Shown here in pieces: positions 15,130 to 17,658 of a stretch of DNA of 17,658 nucleotides. Numbering within the stretch: position 1 is the first letter of the stretch; each line of letters begins with the position of its first letter. The notes beneath the pieces are model-generated. The model made no database searches. It had not been told where the DNA came from and worked only from the letters and a program-made list of their open reading frames with translations. The DNA is taken from contig CAJPNZ010000062.1 of assembly GCA_905372155.1 (NCBI GenBank), forward strand, positions 1 through 17,658, in the 5' to 3' direction. Both the position numbers and the translations under genes were made by a program. This DNA comes from Propionibacteriaceae bacterium (lineage in GTDB: Bacteria; Actinomycetota; Actinomycetes; Propionibacteriales; Propionibacteriaceae).

Positions 15130-15366
15130 GGCAGCAGGGCAGGCGCTGGCACGGTGGTTTCGGGCGATTTTGTGTGAGCGCATCGCGATCCGCGCCATTG
15201 CGTGAACCGGCCGAAGATCGCTCAACTACCCCACATCGCCGTCGCCACCGCCGAGTGGGTGAACTGGTACAACACCACCAGACACCGACCCCCAGTACGA
15301 CAACCACCCCCACCCGGCAACCACCGGAACCAGGTAAACCAGCCTCCACAAAACCGGGGTCTGACA
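15130..15366 (+). pseudogene. 3' end of an IS3-family orfB with right terminal sequence
   Basis: The stretch VATAEWVNWYNTTRHRP (about 15238-15290), followed after a frameshift by PQYDNHP, matches the C-terminal WV-WYN-RLH-PP-EYE pattern of IS3 orfB (rve integrase core end). CCGGGGTC at 15355-15362 is inverted relative to GACCCCG of the left end at 12623. The DDE core is missing. An open stretch upstream (ALARWFRAILCERIAIRAIA, ending at about 15205) is unassigned. It has the same orientation as the orfA remnant, so the two may be halves of one element. Confidence 0.65.
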
Positions 15367-15387
15367 GCTCGCCCAAGGGCTCGCGGG

Positions 15388-15515
15388 CCGGATCAACCTG
15401 CTTTGCCTTCCCTGAAGCTGGTTGAGCCGACCTGCGAGCGGCAGCGAGCCGGTCGTGTCGAAACCATGGTGAGGATGTCTGCGGACGTGTGCTCGTGGCC
15501 CGGATCAACCTGCTT
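15388..15515. repeat. 16-bp direct repeat flanking the core of repeat copy 3
   Basis: CCGGATCAACCTGCTT occurs at 15388-15403 and 15500-15515, 112 bases apart. Each is a variant of the GGCTCAACCAGCTT terminus of the dispersed repeat. The first copy also forms an inverted pair with GAAGCTGGTTGAGCCG (15414-15429). Confidence 0.75.
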
Positions 15516-15543
15516 GGGGAAGGGTTCTGGCCCAACCAGTTCG
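15414..15543. repeat. Nested-palindrome intergenic repeat, copy 3 (rearranged)
   Basis: It begins GAAGCTGGTTGAGCCG, has GTGTCGAAACCATGGTGAGG in the left core, and ends in GGCCCAACCAGTTCG (15529-15543). The right inner arm GGTTTCGAC is missing, so this copy is internally deleted. Together with the orfB remnant it fills the 470-base gap before the CYTH-CHAD gene. Confidence 0.65.
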
Positions 15544-15595
15544 TCACCTCGAGCGTCGCTCCGGTTTTCCCGGGCCTTGTGGGAAGGTAGGTGCC

Positions 15596-16918
15596 ATGGG
15601 TTTCGAGCGACCGGCGGTGATGCGTTTCGACCTTCCCTTCCAGGCTGATGCCCCGTCCCTGCTGTCGGACGCCATCGGGATCACCGGGTTGATGGAGCGC
15701 CGCGCCGCCAGCCACAGCATCGACGTGACCGTGTTGGACACCGCCGACGACCGGTTGCTGCGCGCCGGGGTGGTGCTGGCACACCGGGTGCTCGGTGGGG
15801 CGGGGGACTGGTACCTGGCCGCGCCCGGATGGACGCCCCACCTGCCCGCCGAACGGATCGTGCCCATAGGGGCCACTGCCGAGCTGCCCCAGGAATTCGC
15901 CGACCTCACCCGGCCGCTGGCGCGCCGCGCCGTGCTCGGGCCGGTGGCCGCGCTGGAATGCCAGCGGGTCGAGTACCTCCTGCGGGGACCCGACGGCCCC
16001 CTGGGAAGCATCCGCGACGAACGGGTCACGGTGCGCCGCGGAGGCATGGCCACGGCCCGCTACCGGGAGGCCACCCTCACCCCCACCGACCTGCTCGGCA
16101 GACACCAGCTGGAGCACGTGCTGGCCGCGCTGGATGCGGTCTCCGCGACCGCCGTCGACGAGTTCCCGAGCCTCCAGCAGCGCCTCGGCCCGCCCGCCAC
16201 CGGAGGCACCGACTTCCCGAACCCCGGCCCGCTGAACCGTGAGGCAACCATGGAGGCGTTCGTGACGAGACTGTTCGCCGCCGATCTGCAGGATCTCGTC
16301 CGGGCGCAGTACCGCGACGAGGAAGCCGTCACGGAAGCCATCCAGGAGTTCCGGGGGCACGTGCGGGGGTTGGCGAACGTACTCGACCCCGAGTGGCGGC
16401 AGGCCGTTGAATCCGCCGTCGAGAAGGCCGCCACGCCCCGGCAGGCGGCCCTCGACGTGACAGACCCACTGGTGGCCGCGGTGCGCGCCCCGCGGCTCGG
16501 CGACGTCTCCGCCGAACCCGCGGCGAAGCTGCTGCTGAAACGCGCCCAGCAGGGGGCATACATCCTGGCCGACCGCTGCCGGTCGCTGACCGCCGACTCC
16601 TCCGGCACCGACTGGCGGGCCGCGCTGGCGGCGGCCGAGCAGGTGCACGCCTGTGGGCTGGTGGTGGTGCAGCTGTACGGCAAACCGGGAACCAAACTGC
16701 TGAAGACCATCACGCAGGTCACCCGCGACCTGCGGGACTGCACCGCGGACGTCAACCCCCCGGACCTGGAGGATCTCACCCCGGCGGAAGCCTTCGAACG
16801 CGGCCGGGAAACGGAACGAGGCCACCAGACTCTGACCGCGGCCCGCGCCGGTTTCGTCGCCGACTGGCCCGAGCGGGTCGTCAAGATCCGCAAACTACTG
16901 GCTAAGGTGCGCAGATGA
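15596..16918 (+). CDS. CYTH-CHAD domain protein upstream of tmk
   Basis: The 440-residue protein appears to be a CYTH domain (about 9-200) followed by an all-helical CHAD domain (about 219-438). The CYTH part shows the family middle: LDTADDRLLRAGVVL, GDWYLAAPG, PVAALECQR, then a strand corresponding to the usual RE-E-L element (ARYREATL). The N-terminal ExExK catalytic signature of active triphosphatases is replaced by MRFDLPF, so it is probably inactive as an enzyme. The CHAD part has basic helices with His (FRGHVRGLANVL, QVHACGLVVVQLYG) and LLKTITQVTRDLRD. CHAD domains bind polyphosphate. The start follows AAGGTAGGTG; an ATG at 15620 is possible. Its stop overlaps the tmk start (ATGA), indicating translational coupling. 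Confidence 0.75.
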   Translation: MGFERPAVMRFDLPFQADAPSLLSDAIGITGLMERRAASHSIDVTVLDTADDRLLRAGVVLAHRVLGGAGDWYLAAPGWTPHLPAERIVPIGATAELPQEFADLTRPLARRAVLGPVAALECQRVEYLLRGPDGPLGSIRDERVTVRRGGMATARYREATLTPTDLLGRHQLEHVLAALDAVSATAVDEFPSLQQRLGPPATGGTDFPNPGPLNREATMEAFVTRLFAADLQDLVRAQYRDEEAVTEAIQEFRGHVRGLANVLDPEWRQAVESAVEKAATPRQAALDVTDPLVAAVRAPRLGDVSAEPAAKLLLKRAQQGAYILADRCRSLTADSSGTDWRAALAAAEQVHACGLVVVQLYGKPGTKLLKTITQVTRDLRDCTADVNPPDLEDLTPAEAFERGRETERGHQTLTAARAGFVADWPERVVKIRKLLAKVRR

Positions 16919-17544
16919 CCATTCCCGAGACCACCCCCGGGTTGTTCGTCGTCTTCGAGGGCGGCGACGGGGTGGGCAAGTCCACCCAGGTGCTGGAACT
17001 CGTCACCCGGCTCCAGAACCGTCGCATCGAACCCGTCCTGACGCGGCAACCGGGCGGTACCCCGATCGGCGCGAAGCTGCGCAAACTGCTGCTGGACCCC
17101 GGCCATCCGGAGTTGACCGCCCGCACCGAGGCGCTGGTCTACGCAGCCGACAAGGCCCAGCACGTCGAGGAGGTGATCCTCCCCGCCCTGGTCCGGGGCG
17201 ATGTGGTGGTGTGCGACCGCTACGTCGACTCGATGATCGCCTACCAGGGAGCGGGCCGGGTGCTCGACCTCACCGAGGTGGAGCAGGTGGCGCACTGGGC
17301 GACGGGCGGGCTGCGGCCCGACCTGACCGTGCTGCTCGACATCGACCCCGCCGAGGCGGTCGCGAACATCCGCAAACAGGACCGTCTTGAGGCCGCGGGC
17401 CTTGACTTCCACCGTCGCGCCCGCGAACACTTCCTCCGGCTGGCCGACGAGGATCCGGGACGCTACCTCGTGCTGGGCGCCCGCGAGTCGCGGGAGAGCA
17501 TCGCCGAACGGGTTGCGGAGAAGGTGTTCGCTCTGCTCGGTTGA
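16915..17544 (+). CDS. tmk: Thymidylate kinase
   Basis: It phosphorylates dTMP to dTDP with ATP, the step feeding dTTP synthesis. The 209-residue length is normal. The P-loop is FEGGDGVGKST (14-24). The DR motif is DRYVDSMIAYQGAGR, starting at Asp101. The LID region is RKQDRLEAAGLDFHRR. The start codon overlaps the stop of the CYTH-CHAD gene (ATGA), so no separate ribosome binding site is needed. In many actinobacteria holB follows; it would lie outside the window. The stop codon sits in CTCGGTTGAGCCGG, a sequence like the terminus of the dispersed repeat. Confidence 0.96.
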   Translation: MTIPETTPGLFVVFEGGDGVGKSTQVLELVTRLQNRRIEPVLTRQPGGTPIGAKLRKLLLDPGHPELTARTEALVYAADKAQHVEEVILPALVRGDVVVCDRYVDSMIAYQGAGRVLDLTEVEQVAHWATGGLRPDLTVLLDIDPAEAVANIRKQDRLEAAGLDFHRRAREHFLRLADEDPGRYLVLGARESRESIAERVAEKVFALLG

Positions 17545-17558
17545 GCCGGCCCCACCCT

Positions 17559-17658
17559 GAAGCTGGTTGAGCAGGCCGTGCCGAAACCGTGGTGAGGGTG
17601 TCCGGGGGATCTGGGGTCGGGTGTGTTGTTCGGGTGTCGGGTGGTTTCGACTCGGGCT
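17559..17658. repeat. Nested-palindrome intergenic repeat, copy 4 (cut by window end)
   Basis: It begins GAAGCTGGTTGAGCAGG, has CCGAAACCGTGGTGAGG in the left core and a G/T-rich middle, and reaches GGTTTCGACTCGGGCT at the window edge. Its core aligns with copies 1 and 2. The right outer arm would fall just beyond the window. Confidence 0.7.

Noticed and set aside
12609..15380. A complete composite transposon with target duplications
   Set aside because: Both ends are of the same IS3 type and only half elements remain; I could not find matching short direct repeats outside 12623 and 15366.

Overview
The window is high-GC DNA with C/G-ending codons, actinobacterial-type topA (no zinc fingers, Lys-rich tail), polyphosphate glucokinase, DUF5979-type surface proteins and a topA ... 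CYTH-CHAD ... tmk order. I read it as a chromosomal segment of an actinobacterium, most likely a member of the Propionibacteriaceae (Arachnia-like). The family assignment is inference.

Layout. Positions 1-1090 hold ppgK (minus strand) and a divergent tRNA-Gly(CCC). Positions 1256-3690 hold a divergent pair, oleate hydratase (minus) and a TetR regulator (plus), with a perfect 18-bp palindrome inside the ohyA promoter. Positions 4078-9065 hold a cluster of secreted proteins. Three paralogs share a signal peptide and a similar mature N-terminus: one carries DUF5979 repeats and two carry a two-domain adhesin-like region. An unrecognised cytosolic protein sits among them, and strong hairpin terminators separate the units. 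Positions 9202-12570 hold topA and a convergent Nudix hydrolase. Positions 12623-15366 are an IS graveyard: the left end and broken orfA of an IS3-family element, a fragment of an IS256-family transposase, an intact gene fusing a flavin monooxygenase to an NAD(P)-binding domain, then the 3' end of an IS3-family orfB. Positions 15596-17544 hold a CYTH-CHAD protein overlapping tmk by ATGA; any gene after tmk is outside the window.

A family of about 130-160 bp nested-palindrome intergenic repeats (5-154, 3731-3888, 15414-15543, 17559-end) punctuates the segment. The stop codon of ppgK lies within the end of one copy, and tmk stops in a repeat-like GGTTGAGCCGG.

How the genes fit together: ppgK spends polyphosphate and CHAD domains are linked to polyphosphate, so both ends of the window may touch polyphosphate metabolism. 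The TetR protein probably controls ohyA and hence detoxification of unsaturated fatty acids. The secreted proteins look like relatives of wall-anchored adhesins that have lost their anchors; one appears to have lost its adhesin region through an in-frame recombination.
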